A DNA stretch of 64,000 nucleotides from positions 4,553 to 68,552 of the forward strand of contig DASXOJ010000087.1 in NCBI GenBank assembly GCA_036494465.1, in the 5' to 3' direction. Of the stretch, positions 1 through 8,125 are shown piece after piece. The stretch comes from CAJCJE01 sp036494465. Lineage in GTDB: Bacteria > Actinomycetota > Actinomycetes > Mycobacteriales > Pseudonocardiaceae. The number at the start of each line of letters is the position of its first letter. The first letter of the stretch is position 1. Both the position numbers and the translations under genes were made by a program. Under the pieces are notes generated by a model. The model did no database searches. It had not been told where the DNA came from and saw only the letters and a list, made by a program, of their open reading frames with translations.

Positions 1-119
1 GCGTAGCCGATCGGGATCAGGGTGACCGCGAGGAAAAGGGCGAAGAACGGGGCGAGGAGGAGGACGGTGACTCCCCCTCGCCCCCATGATCCGGAGTGTG
101 TTGCGCCACGCCGGATCAC
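1..119 (-). CDS. Sugar ABC transporter permease, N-terminal fragment
   Basis: Only about 39 codons are present; the gene runs off the left edge. Reading leftward from a GTG start at 119, the product begins MIRRGATHSGSWGRGG and enters a hydrophobic stretch (VLLLAPFFALFLAVTLIPIG). This is typical of the first membrane helix of MalF/UgpA-type (CUT1) permeases. The GTG overlaps the TGA stop of the binding-protein gene upstream (GTGA), so the two are very likely translationally coupled. The role is inferred from the helix and the partner gene; the substrate is unknown. Confidence 0.72.
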   Translation of the reverse strand, partial: MIRRGATHSGSWGRGGVTVLLLAPFFALFLAVTLIPIGY

Positions 120-1474
120 TGCGGAGCGACCTTCAGGCCGCGATTCTTCAGGTCGGACACGGTCGCGCTCTGCCCCTGTTGCAGGGCCTGGGCCACGGTG
201 GCGCCCGAGGCCAACTTGCCGAACACGTCGGTGATCGCGGTGTTCGTCACGTCCATCGACGGACCCCAGGTCCACCCGGGACGGAACGCCGAGCCGTCGC
301 TGCTGAACACCGAGAAGATGTCCTGGCCACCGAAGAACGCCGTGTTGAAGCCGTTCTTGGCCGTCGCGACCAGGGCCGGATCGGCCGGGTAGACCGAGGA
401 GATCCCGGACCCGATCCTGGCCCGCATGCCGGCCACGGTGCCGGTCGCCCATGAGGAGAACTCGATGTCCGCGGCCGTGTTCTTGCTGTCCTTGCCGACC
501 ACGAACACGCTACCGCCGAGCATCCCGGTCGCCGCCTTGCCATCCCAGGTCGGGATCGGCGCGGCCGCCCAGTCACCGGACTGGCTCGGCAGGGCACTCT
601 TCAACGAGCCCGCGCTCCAGGCGGCGCCGAGATAGCCGGCGAGTTGGCCCTTCTGCAATTCGGCGGTCCACTGCTGACCGAAGTACGGTTCGACGCGGAC
701 CAGGTCGTCGTTGATCATGCTCTGCCAGTATCCGGTGACCGTCTGGGTCGGTCCGTCCGTCAGGTCGACCTTCCAGGCGTCGCCGGTGGTACCGAACCAG
801 TGCGCGCCGTCCTGCCAGGCCATCGCCTCGAACGTGGACGGGTCGTCGGTGAAGAACGACGCGATCCGGGTGGTGGGGTCGGCCGCCTTGAGCTGCTGGG
901 CGGCGGTGCGGAACTCGCTCCAGGTGGCGGGCACCGGAATATGGTACTGGGTGAAGATGTCCTTGCGGTAGAAGAAGACCTGCGGGTCAGCGTCCAGAGG
1001 CAGACCCCAGTTCTGGCCGCCGAGCGTGGTCAGCTCGATGGTCTGCGGCAGGTAGTGCGAGGTGAGGCCGCGCACCTCGCTGGTGATGTTCTGGACGCCG
1101 CTCTGGCTCACGAACGAGGGCAGCATCGGGTACTCGACGTTGAACACGTCGGGCTCGTTGCCGGCCTTGACCGCGTTGAACAGCTTCGCGTAGCCGCCTG
1201 CGGTCCCGGACGGGATCTGTTCGAAGGTGACGTGCACGTCTTTGTGGGTCGCGTTGAAGGCGTCCACGACCTGCTGGGAGCCCCGGGTCCATCCCCAGAA
1301 GGTGATGTTCACCGGTTTTCCATTGCTGGCCGCGGAATTCGTGCCGTTCGATCCGCTTCCGCCGCAGGCGGTGAGAAGGCCGAGACCGAGGACCGCGCAG
1401 GCGAGGGGCGCGAGTACGCGTCGCGCGATGTGCCGGGTTCTGCGTAATGATCGTGGGTTCGAGCGGTGCGGCAT
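116..1474 (-). CDS. Extracellular sugar-binding lipoprotein of an ABC transporter
   Basis: The product has 452 residues. After basic N-terminal residues comes a hydrophobic core and a lipobox (LLTAC, Cys about residue 37) followed by a Gly/Ser/Asn-rich linker, so it is a membrane-anchored lipoprotein. The body matches family 1 solute-binding proteins: it opens with NITFWGWTRGSQQVVDAFN and has the expected length. A purine-rich AGGAAGAGGAG lies just before the ATG. It would deliver a sugar or oligosaccharide to the permease encoded by the overlapping downstream gene. The neighbouring regulator and the secreted alginate lyase make uronate oligosaccharides a possible ligand, but this is context only. 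Confidence 0.9.
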   Translation of the reverse strand: MPHRSNPRSLRRTRHIARRVLAPLACAVLGLGLLTACGGSGSNGTNSAASNGKPVNITFWGWTRGSQQVVDAFNATHKDVHVTFEQIPSGTAGGYAKLFNAVKAGNEPDVFNVEYPMLPSFVSQSGVQNITSEVRGLTSHYLPQTIELTTLGGQNWGLPLDADPQVFFYRKDIFTQYHIPVPATWSEFRTAAQQLKAADPTTRIASFFTDDPSTFEAMAWQDGAHWFGTTGDAWKVDLTDGPTQTVTGYWQSMINDDLVRVEPYFGQQWTAELQKGQLAGYLGAAWSAGSLKSALPSQSGDWAAAPIPTWDGKAATGMLGGSVFVVGKDSKNTAADIEFSSWATGTVAGMRARIGSGISSVYPADPALVATAKNGFNTAFFGGQDIFSVFSSDGSAFRPGWTWGPSMDVTNTAITDVFGKLASGATVAQALQQGQSATVSDLKNRGLKVAPQ

Positions 1475-1553
1475 TGCAACGGCTCCTCTTCCTTGGTCCC
1501 CGACCGGGACAAGCCGAGCTCATCTTGGGCACCGCAGCGGTCGCCGTCAAGAG

Positions 1554-1590
1554 CGATCGACCAATCGATCTAAATTGACGATCGATCGAC
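1554..1590. promoter_or_regulatory. Candidate operator upstream of the binding-protein gene
   Basis: A cluster of CGATCGA/ATCGATC elements ends with ATTGACGATCGATCG (1574-1588). These 15 bases are identical to 2787-2801, in front of the alginate lyase. The core CGATCGATCG is palindromic. The site overlaps the last codons of the regulator gene and lies about 100 bases upstream of the binding-protein ATG, on the correct side to control transporter expression. Confidence 0.55.
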
Positions 1591-2730
1591 GTTCGAGGCC
1601 ACGTCGGCCAGGGCCCGGCTGGACTCCCGGACCGTGAGGTGCGGGAGCAGGTCCAGGTGCCGCCTAGGCGACAGCACCGCGCCGGCGGCCCGCCGCTGAT
1701 TCACCCGCTCCAGCAGCAGCTCGACCGCAGCCTGTCCGACCTCACGTTTCGGTGGCTTGACCGCACTGAGCGGGGTGTCACCGAAGGCCGCGACCTCGTC
1801 GTCGTAGGCGATCACCGACAGGTCGTCGGGCACCCGCACGCCGACGGTGCGCAACCGCTGGATGAGCATGATCGCGTCCACGTCGTTGTGGATCAGCGCG
1901 GCCGTCACGCCGTGTTCGCGGACGGCGGCGATCAGTCGATCGGCCGCCTTGTCGAAACCGGCCGGGTTGGTCTCCAACGAGTAGGTGTCGATCACGTCGA
2001 CCACAGGTTCGCCGAGGTCGACCGCGTCCAACGCGGCGAGGTAGCCGGACCGCACTCCACTGCCCGCCGGGCTCAGATGCGCCGCCAGCGCGATCCGCCG
2101 GTGTCCGAGCGAGACCAGGTGACGGATCGCCAGAAACGCGCCGTAGGCATGATCCGAACACACCCGATCCCAGCCGGCCGCCGCCGCGGTCAGCGGCGCT
2201 GCCCGGCGCTCGACCAGTACACAGGGCAGGTCGAGGTCAGCGAAATCGGCGGACTGGGCCGAACTCGGACCGTCCGGATCCCAGCTCGGGGTCAGCAGCA
2301 GCCCGTCGACGCCGGTCTCCAGCAGCCGCGCGACCTGCGCGGCGTCCTCGGTGGGCCGGTAGCCGGTGATGCCCAGCACCAGCCGTGCGCCGGCCGCCGC
2401 CGCGGCCGCCTGCGCACCGCGCACGACCTCGGCGTAGTAGTACGTCGCCGAGGGGACGAGCATGCCAAGCGTGCGGTGCTCACCCGGGGCGTTGGCGCCG
2501 GGCCGGGCCTGGTCGAGGGGTACGGGCAGGTAGGCCGGGGTTTGTTCCGGCCAGGAGGCCAACCCGTAGCCGTGCTGGAGCAGACCCTGTTCGGCCAGCA
2601 GTGCCACGTCGCGGCGCGCGGTCACGGGAGCCACGCCGAGGCCTTCGGCCAGCTCCATCACCCGGACGCTGCCCTGCTCCTGGACAATCTCCAGGATGCG
2701 CCGACGTCGCTGCTCGGCCGAGATGCTCAC
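1570..2730 (-). CDS. Transcriptional regulator with DeoR-type HTH and LacI-type sensor
   Basis: The product has 386 residues. Residues about 5-60 form a DeoR-type winged helix (RRRRILEIVQEQGSVRVMEL then VTARRDVALL). The rest resembles LacI/GalR periplasmic-binding-type sensors: MLVPSATYYYAEVVRGA, then a C-terminal VPDDLSVIAYDDE segment and an L-TVRES ending. DeoR DNA-binding with a LacI-like effector domain is a known but less common pairing; such proteins usually sense sugars. It lies between the transporter genes (same strand, downstream) and the divergent alginate lyase gene. The same 15-base repeat occurs at both ends of the gene, suggesting that it controls both neighbours. Confidence 0.85.
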   Translation of the reverse strand: MSISAEQRRRRILEIVQEQGSVRVMELAEGLGVAPVTARRDVALLAEQGLLQHGYGLASWPEQTPAYLPVPLDQARPGANAPGEHRTLGMLVPSATYYYAEVVRGAQAAAAAAGARLVLGITGYRPTEDAAQVARLLETGVDGLLLTPSWDPDGPSSAQSADFADLDLPCVLVERRAAPLTAAAAGWDRVCSDHAYGAFLAIRHLVSLGHRRIALAAHLSPAGSGVRSGYLAALDAVDLGEPVVDVIDTYSLETNPAGFDKAADRLIAAVREHGVTAALIHNDVDAIMLIQRLRTVGVRVPDDLSVIAYDDEVAAFGDTPLSAVKPPKREVGQAAVELLLERVNQRRAAGAVLSPRRHLDLLPHLTVRESSRALADVASNVDRSSI

Positions 2731-2786
2731 CGGGTGCTCCTTCGCTGACCACGCGCCGATCGATTCGGATCGTTTGATCGTATCCT

Positions 2787-2816
2787 ATTGACGATCGATC
2801 GGCCGATTCCTAGATT
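2787..2816 (+). promoter_or_regulatory. Alginate lyase promoter with embedded palindromic operator
   Basis: A -35 box TTGACG (2788-2793) and a -10 box TAGATT (2811-2816) are separated by exactly 17 bases. The palindrome CGATCGATCG (2792-2801) covers the end of the -35 box and the start of the spacer, a classic repressor position. ATTGACGATCGATCG is repeated exactly at 1574-1588. The DeoR/LacI-type regulator transcribed away from this site is the natural candidate to bind it. Confidence 0.6.
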
Positions 2817-2938
2817 CAATGGGGTCGACGCACCCCTCCTTCCCTCACCTGCCACGAGGTGAGCACCGATCTCCGGTGACAACAACCCGTAGTGCCACCG
2901 GATGGTTCACGGACGAACCAGTCATAGGAGGACGTGCA

Positions 2939-3757
2939 ATGCCGCACAGCACCAGCCGGATCGGCGCGGGTTTACTCGTGGCCGCCTCGGCAATGGCGAT
3001 CGGCCTGGGTTCGATGAGCCCGGCCGATGCCAACCCGATCACTCCACAGCTCGATTCGACCGTCGCACCAGGAGGCAATTTCGACTTATCCCAGTGGGAA
3101 CTCGAACTGCCGACCGGCAGCACCGGCAACACCACCACGATCGCGCCAGCACAGTTGAAGGGCGCCAACGGATTCCAGGACAAGTACTTCTACACGAGCC
3201 CGAGCGACGGCTCGATGTCGTTCTGGGACCCCGAGAACGGCGTCACGCTGGGCTCGTCCTATCCCCGCACCGAACTGCGGGAAATGGACTCCAGTGGAAA
3301 ACCGGCGGAATGGAACCCGGCGACCGGCACGCACACCCTCAGCGCAACCCTCTCCTCGGACAAGGTTCCCAACCATGTCTGCGTCGGGCAGATCCACGAC
3401 GACAACTCGCAGCCCGGCTCGAAACCGCTCCTGGAGCTGTACTACTACAGCAACGGCGACATCAAGATGGGCCTCGAACAGACGCCCGCGGGCGGGAACG
3501 AACCGCAGACCACGGTGACCAATGTGGCGCCGGGCAAGAAGTGGTCCTACGTGATCAGCCTGACCGGCGGCAACACGATCAACCTCACCATCACCTCAGG
3601 TAGTACGACGAAAACCATGCACTGGGCGATTCCGTCGAGCTTCCGGGGCTACCTGATGTACTTCAAGGCAGGCGACTACGACCAGTCCGTCGGCAGCAGT
3701 GCCACGGTCGGCGCACTGGTGCACTTCTACGCGCTGAGTTTCCACCACAGTTCGTAA
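2939..3757 (+). CDS. Secreted alginate lyase, polysaccharide lyase family 7
   Basis: The product has 272 residues from the ATG at 2939, which follows AGGAGG at a good distance. An N-terminal signal peptide ends near SPADA/NP. The three PL7 signatures occur in order: RTELR (in YPRTELREM), QIH (in VGQIHDD) and YFKAGDYDQ near the C-terminus. These supply the active-site Arg, Gln/His and Tyr/Lys of the family. It should cleave alginate or related polyuronates by beta-elimination outside the cell. The regulator is divergent and the ABC transporter lies beyond it, consistent with a depolymerise-and-import locus. Which uronate linkage it prefers cannot be told from the sequence. Confidence 0.93.
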   Translation: MPHSTSRIGAGLLVAASAMAIGLGSMSPADANPITPQLDSTVAPGGNFDLSQWELELPTGSTGNTTTIAPAQLKGANGFQDKYFYTSPSDGSMSFWDPENGVTLGSSYPRTELREMDSSGKPAEWNPATGTHTLSATLSSDKVPNHVCVGQIHDDNSQPGSKPLLELYYYSNGDIKMGLEQTPAGGNEPQTTVTNVAPGKKWSYVISLTGGNTINLTITSGSTTKTMHWAIPSSFRGYLMYFKAGDYDQSVGSSATVGALVHFYALSFHHSS

Positions 3758-3765
3758 CGGCCCGG

Positions 3766-3800
3766 GGCCGGGGACGGTCCGCACGTTCCCGGCCTTCCTT
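3766..3800 (+). terminator. Rho-independent-like terminator after the alginate lyase
   Basis: GGCCGGGGAC (3766-3775) pairs with GTTCCCGGCC (3785-3794), with one G-T wobble and a 9-base loop, followed by TTCCTT. It starts 9 bases after the alginate lyase stop codon. Confidence 0.6.
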
Positions 3801-3806
3801 GGTGGC

Positions 3807-3941
3807 TCAGGTTTCCGAGGAACCGATCAGCGCCGTGACGGCCTGTTCGGCCAGCCATCGCTCGGTCTCTTTCCAGGTCCAGCCTCGAATGCGACCAAGC
3901 GCGGCTTGTTGTCCTGCGCGTTGCGCTCGGCATTCCCGACG
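3807..3941 (-). pseudogene. Remnant of a TetR-family regulator (C-terminus retained)
   Basis: On the minus strand this frame ends RGWTWKETERWLAEQAVTAL plus a short tail and a TGA at 3807-3809. It is almost the same as the C-terminus of the intact TetR encoded at 8126-8752. Upstream in frame there is only a short degenerate stretch containing RRE, perhaps from the YRSPRRE N-terminus of that family, and no helix-turn-helix. It looks like an internally deleted, decayed copy; its 5' limit is uncertain. The stretch from 3942 to 4124 holds nothing I can identify. Confidence 0.65.
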
Positions 3942-4124
3942 ACAATCACCCGGACCGCCCCGCAGAGACCTGCCAGCTAGTCAAGCAAGTTCACAGGCTA
4001 TCCAATGGTTGAACGCACTAGTAACTATGGTGACGATCTTATGAATATATGACGGCCCAGATCGGCGGGAGCCCAGCTGGCAGCCCGGCCTCTCGGCCTC
4101 CTGCCGTGCACACATTCCGCTTGG

Positions 4125-4841
4125 CTACAGCCACGTCGGCAATTGAGGCAGGTGAGCAGCGATCGTGCCGCCGGGTATCCGACCGGTCAGCCAGCCGGCC
4201 AGCTCGGCGGCCGGGGCGGTGATCGAGGCAGGCTGCCCGCGTGACCCACGCAGCTGCCAGGTCCGGTCCCGATCGGAGGGTGTCAGTAGGACAGCCGGAC
4301 AACTGTCCTTTCCGGACAAGATGCCGGTGGTGTCGTCGAGGAGCAGATCGATGACACCCGCAGGCAGATCCTCGACCGTCACGCCGGCGCGAAGGTCAAT
4401 GGCGTGCAGCCATACCTCGCGGATGCGCAGCCAAGGAATTTCCGTGGCCGGAACGACTCGGCCCAGTGCGCTGCGGACCGTCGCGCGCCAGCCACCGTTG
4501 TCGAGCGTGGCGATGGCCTCGTCGAGAGCGCGCGCCGTCGTGGCGACCTCCGATCGCAGGACCGCCCCGGACAGGTTGGCTGCCTCCTCGATCTCCACTG
4601 CCCGCTGGTCCCTACTGGCGTACATCGGGGTCTCGACTCCAGTGCCTGCCCAGTTCGCAAGTCGGATCAGCGCCTCGGCGTTGCGGGCGAGGTGCCCGAC
4701 CACGTGCGCCTTGGTCCAGCCGGGTAACGCGCTCGGCGCACGCAGCAGGTCGTCGGTGAGGTTGTCGACGGCAGCCAGCAGGCAGGTCGTACCCTGCCGC
4801 AGCCAGGGCAGCGTCTTGACGAGTTCGTGCCGGTCGCTCAC
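4125..4841 (-). CDS. Maleylpyruvate isomerase family protein (mycothiol-dependent type)
   Basis: The product has 238 residues and a GTG start. The N-terminal half is the DinB-like MDMPI domain: LRQGTTCLLAAVDNLTDDLL, then the LPGWTKAHVVGHLARNAEAL motif whose His residues bind the metal. WLRIREVWLHAIDL near residue 145 supplies the third metal-ligand region. The family isomerises maleylpyruvate to fumarylpyruvate using mycothiol. The GTG overlaps the TGA of the hydroxylase gene (GTGA), so the two are coupled. This supplies the isomerase step between the gentisate dioxygenase and fumarylpyruvate hydrolase encoded at 20.8-22.7 kb. Other MDMPI-domain proteins have unrelated roles, but the context strongly favours this one. 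Confidence 0.85.
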   Translation of the reverse strand: MSDRHELVKTLPWLRQGTTCLLAAVDNLTDDLLRAPSALPGWTKAHVVGHLARNAEALIRLANWAGTGVETPMYASRDQRAVEIEEAANLSGAVLRSEVATTARALDEAIATLDNGGWRATVRSALGRVVPATEIPWLRIREVWLHAIDLRAGVTVEDLPAGVIDLLLDDTTGILSGKDSCPAVLLTPSDRDRTWQLRGSRGQPASITAPAAELAGWLTGRIPGGTIAAHLPQLPTWL

Positions 4842-6436
4842 CTACTGATCCCGTTGACGGGCGCGGCCGGAGCGCCGATGAGATCGGCTCGCCCGGACAA
4901 CACTGCGGTGACCGCTCGATCGAGGTCAGGCGAGGAATCGACGAGCAGCGCCGGAATTCCGAGGTCCATGCGTGCGTGTTCGCACAGCAGTGCCCGGGTC
5001 ACCGGCGTTCCGCCGGACACGGCGACCAGAGCAGGACCGGCGCCGGCAAGGGAGGTCAGTGCATCGAGGGCGCCGGGCAGGTCCTCCTCGACGGCAGGCG
5101 CCAGTACGGCCGCACCCCACGGTCCATCCGTGACGGCACTGGTCGACAGCGGCAGGTCATCGAACGTGCCGCGGATAGCCGTCGGGCGCCCCCGCGCATC
5201 GGACCCGATCTCCACCACCCGGCCGGCCGCTGTCCAACCGCCGGACTCGAACGGCGTGCGCAGTGGATCGGTGCCGTAGGTGTCCAGCCACATCCGGTGG
5301 CTGGTCGCCACGAAGTCCGGTGCGCGCCGGGCGAGTCGGGCGTCGGTGATGCTGCGGGTCAGGAAGTGGTAGGCGAACTGCCACGGCTGGAATACGTCGT
5401 GGTACTGGCCGAAGTGCTCCCACCAGGCCAGGCTGGGCCGGGCCGAGTCCTGGATCTTGTGCACTGGCGGCTGGGCGGCAGCCTCGTAGGCGACCAGCGC
5501 CGCAGGTAGGTCAGCCGGATGCTCGGTGAGCGCACGAGACAGCGCGATGGCGTCCTCCATGGCCATCTTGGTGCCGGATCCGACCGAGAAATGGGCGGTG
5601 TGCACCGCGTCGCCGAGCAGCGCGATCGGTTGTGGCGTATCCGTATGCCAGCGCCGCGTCCTGCGGGTGCGAAAATTGCCCCACCGGGAGTTGTTGACGA
5701 GCAGCTGGTGCCCGTCGATCTGGTCGGCGAACAGCTTTTCCAGATAGGCCTTGGAAATCATGTCGCTGTGCCCGGCAGGCGCGGTCACGTCGAATTCGTC
5801 GAGTCCGGCCGCACGCCAGGATGCCTCGTCGGTCTCGACGATGAAGGTGGACAACGTATCGCTGATGGGATACCCGTGGACGGCGAACACGCCATCGCCT
5901 CCGCGCTGATGCACGAAGGTCAGCCCGTCGAAGAGGTAGTCGGTGCCGAACCAGATGAACTTGGCAGTTGCCGTGTCCACTCGTACACCGAGATCGGTCC
6001 TGAGCTGCTCGCGAATCCGTGAGCCGGTCCCGTCCGCGGCGACGACAAGGTCGTAGCCTCCGAGGTCGTCAAGACCGACCTCGGTGGCGAAGCGCAGGTC
6101 GGCACCGAGGTCGCGGGCCCGAGCCTGCATCAGGGTGAGCAGCGTGCGGCGCACGACGGCGGCCATCCCGTTTCCACCGCAACGGATCCGCTCGCCCTTG
6201 AGTCGGATTTCGATGGCGTCCCAGTGCCGGCCGTGCGCGGTGAGTGCCTCGCGCAGAACCGGGTCCGCGTCATGGATGCCGGCCAGTGCCCGATCGGAGA
6301 ATACGACTCCGAAGCCGAAGGTGTCGTCGGCGCGGTTTCGTTCGAACACGGTCACATCGACGGACGGGTCAGCCCGCCGGATCAGGGTCGCGAAGAACAG
6401 CCCACCTGGACCGCCTCCAGCAACGGCGATGCGCAT
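4838..6436 (-). CDS. sdgC: Salicylyl-CoA 5-hydroxylase-like FAD monooxygenase
   Basis: The product has 532 residues from an ATG at 6436 that follows GAGAGGG; an in-frame start at 6457 lacks this site. It begins RIAVAGGGPGGLFFA, a dinucleotide-binding GxGxxG motif. It has DLVVAADGTGS (FAD/NADPH region) and the ALLGDAVHTAHFSVGSG flavin motif near residue 300. The family converts salicylyl-CoA to gentisyl-CoA (SdgC of Streptomyces sp. WA46) or hydroxylates anthraniloyl-CoA. The gentisate genes in this window favour the salicylate role. The last ~60 residues (HARMDLGIPALLVDSSPDLD, then GRADLIG) resemble the tail of the old-yellow-enzyme domain found in bifunctional relatives. Confidence 0.82.
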   Translation of the reverse strand: MRIAVAGGGPGGLFFATLIRRADPSVDVTVFERNRADDTFGFGVVFSDRALAGIHDADPVLREALTAHGRHWDAIEIRLKGERIRCGGNGMAAVVRRTLLTLMQARARDLGADLRFATEVGLDDLGGYDLVVAADGTGSRIREQLRTDLGVRVDTATAKFIWFGTDYLFDGLTFVHQRGGDGVFAVHGYPISDTLSTFIVETDEASWRAAGLDEFDVTAPAGHSDMISKAYLEKLFADQIDGHQLLVNNSRWGNFRTRRTRRWHTDTPQPIALLGDAVHTAHFSVGSGTKMAMEDAIALSRALTEHPADLPAALVAYEAAAQPPVHKIQDSARPSLAWWEHFGQYHDVFQPWQFAYHFLTRSITDARLARRAPDFVATSHRMWLDTYGTDPLRTPFESGGWTAAGRVVEIGSDARGRPTAIRGTFDDLPLSTSAVTDGPWGAAVLAPAVEEDLPGALDALTSLAGAGPALVAVSGGTPVTRALLCEHARMDLGIPALLVDSSPDLDRAVTAVLSGRADLIGAPAAPVNGISR

Positions 6437-6498
6437 GATCACGCCCTCTCGTGGCACCCCGAGTCAGCAGTCAGGACGTCGGCCATCCTGTCGACCCG

Positions 6499-6515
6499 CC
6501 CGTCAATATACAACA
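6499..6515 (-). promoter_or_regulatory. Shared box upstream of the hydroxylase-isomerase operon
   Basis: On the minus strand this reads TGTTGTATATTGACGGG. It matches TGTTGTATTTTGGTGGG at 20770-20786, ahead of the gentisate dioxygenase operon, in 14 of 17 positions and in the same orientation relative to the genes. It lies 63 bases upstream of the hydroxylase ATG. It may be an operator, or an extended promoter with TATATT as -10. The PaaX-type protein encoded just upstream is a candidate binder. Confidence 0.5.
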
Positions 6516-6551
6516 CTCAAACGACGGACGTCTACAGAGTGAAACTCCAGG

Positions 6552-7373
6552 CTAGGAGGAGCGGAGCACGGACGCCGAGGCGCCGATCACCTCGTCCACT
6601 GCCTCCTCAGCGGGGGCGCGCAGCAGGCTGTGCGCTTCGAGGAATGCCTGGTGCACCTCCCGTCCAACCCAACCCTCCGGCAACAGCTCAGGCGGCAGAT
6701 CCGGATCCCGGAAGGGGAAGTGCCGGTAGTCGTGCACCAACCGCATCCGCTCGACAAGAGCCTCCCTGCCATGCAGCTCACCTCGGCGATAGACGGCAAG
6801 CCGCCGACGGTAGAGAGCCATGAGGTCCGCGTAGTCGCGATTGAGCTCCGCGAGGTCCCAGGCCCTTTCGGCAATCCCCCGGTCGGACGCACCGCCCTCC
6901 GACCGCGACCGGAAGACGTCGAGGTGGACCGAGGGCTCGTCCGCGAACGCCTCCTTGACCTGCTCGGTCCTGGCGTGCGGACTCAGCCACACCGAGGAGG
7001 ACAGCGGCCCGAAGCCGAACCACGCGAGCTTCTTACGCAGTTGCTCGCGCAGGGCACGCTCGGTCTCGGGAACCGAATAGATCACCATGTGCCACTGCCC
7101 GTCCCAGGGATCGGTCATGCGGGCGAAAATCCGGCTACGCCCCTCATCGAGCAGCTGCCATGCGGCTTCGGTCAGCGTGTAGACGGTTTCCCGGCCGTCC
7201 CGGCTGCTGGCCAGCCACCCTTCCTTGCGCAGTCGGGTGACCACGACACGGACGGTGGTCTCCGGCACGCCGAAGCAGTCCATCAGGCCGACCAGGGCGC
7301 GAAGACGTGCCACGCCGTCCCGATAGCGCAGATAGTCGCCGAACAGGTCGAACACCAATGACCGTGCCTTCAC
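6552..7373 (-). CDS. PaaX-family transcriptional regulator
   Basis: The product has 273 residues from the GTG at 7373, chosen because GGGAGG lies 5 bases upstream; a TTG at 7406 is the alternative. It starts MKARSLVFDLFGDYLRYRDG, the PaaX N-terminal signature. A winged helix follows (VPETTVRVVVTRLRKEGWL), then the central segment (WHMVIYSVPETERALREQLR) and the PaaX C-terminal domain with HDYRHFPFRDPDLP. PaaX proteins repress aromatic-CoA pathways and respond to acyl-CoA esters. It is upstream of and co-oriented with the salicylyl-CoA hydroxylase gene, so salicylyl-CoA or gentisyl-CoA sensing is a reasonable inference. Confidence 0.88.
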   Translation of the reverse strand: MKARSLVFDLFGDYLRYRDGVARLRALVGLMDCFGVPETTVRVVVTRLRKEGWLASSRDGRETVYTLTEAAWQLLDEGRSRIFARMTDPWDGQWHMVIYSVPETERALREQLRKKLAWFGFGPLSSSVWLSPHARTEQVKEAFADEPSVHLDVFRSRSEGGASDRGIAERAWDLAELNRDYADLMALYRRRLAVYRRGELHGREALVERMRLVHDYRHFPFRDPDLPPELLPEGWVGREVHQAFLEAHSLLRAPAEEAVDEVIGASASVLRSS

Positions 7374-7682
7374 GCCCACCTCCCACAGCTGCCAGTCCGA
7401 GCCCAACTCGTCCAGCAGTTTAGTTCATGCGCCATCCGGCTGACGTCCGTTCCGACAACGCAGCGTCAGAGGCACCCATCCGAGGTGCTCAACCCAGGGC
7501 GCCCCTCGGCGTCGCTGCCATGCCCGCCACCAACCCGGGGAACTTTGGGACGCAGGTAACACGATCAGAATGGCTCTACATTGACAGTATCGGCGCTACG
7601 CTCAACTGGCACCGCCGCCAGATCGAGTGCGCCCACCGCGGCCAACAAATTTCGCCCGACAAATCAGGGAAAGGAACAAGCC
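7374..7682. other. Non-coding gap between the PaaX and cupin genes
   Basis: I see no credible gene here. A TTGACA at 7581-7586 lies about 100 bases before the cupin ATG but has no good -10 at 16-18 bases. GGGAAAGGAAC just before 7683 is the cupin ribosome-binding site. Confidence 0.5.
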
Positions 7683-8114
7683 ATGCGTAGGACAACCCGT
7701 ATCGCAGCAGTTGTACTCGGCATACTTGGACTGACCGCCATTCCGCTCGCCGCGAATGCGACCCCATCTCGAGGTGCCACGCTCGACTGGGAGACGCAGA
7801 CGACCGTCGGCAACACCACCTACATCTTGCAGCAGGTGACACTCGCTCCGGGTGGCACCACCGGTTGGCACTGGAATAACGGTGTGGGCTATCAATACGT
7901 CGTCCAGGGCACGGTAACCGAATACAAAGCCGACTGCACCCTGGAAGGCGTCAACAAGTCAGGCAACTCCTACACGGAACCTTCCGGTCCCAGTAGCGTT
8001 CACGTCGGACTGAATCTGGGCACGGTGCCGATTGTTGCCGACTTCTTCTACATCATTCCCGCGGGCACCCAGGCCAACAACGACGTGCCCAATCCGGGCT
8101 GCGACTTCCAGTAG
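7683..8114 (+). CDS. Secreted cupin-domain protein
   Basis: The product has 143 residues from the ATG at 7683, which follows an AAAGGAA ribosome-binding site. A signal peptide (RRTTRIAAVVLGILGLTAIP) is cut near ANA/TP. The mature part is one small beta-barrel: LQQVTLAPGGTTGWHWNNGV is the first cupin motif, with a His, and YQYVVQGTVTEYKADC follows. Two Cys near the two halves may form a disulfide. It may bind a metal outside the cell, but the second cupin motif has few His residues. Its substrate or ligand is unknown. The divergent PaaX gene and convergent TetR gene give no firm clue. Confidence 0.78.
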   Translation: MRRTTRIAAVVLGILGLTAIPLAANATPSRGATLDWETQTTVGNTTYILQQVTLAPGGTTGWHWNNGVGYQYVVQGTVTEYKADCTLEGVNKSGNSYTEPSGPSSVHVGLNLGTVPIVADFFYIIPAGTQANNDVPNPGCDFQ

Positions 8115-8125
8115 CCGACGGGCCG

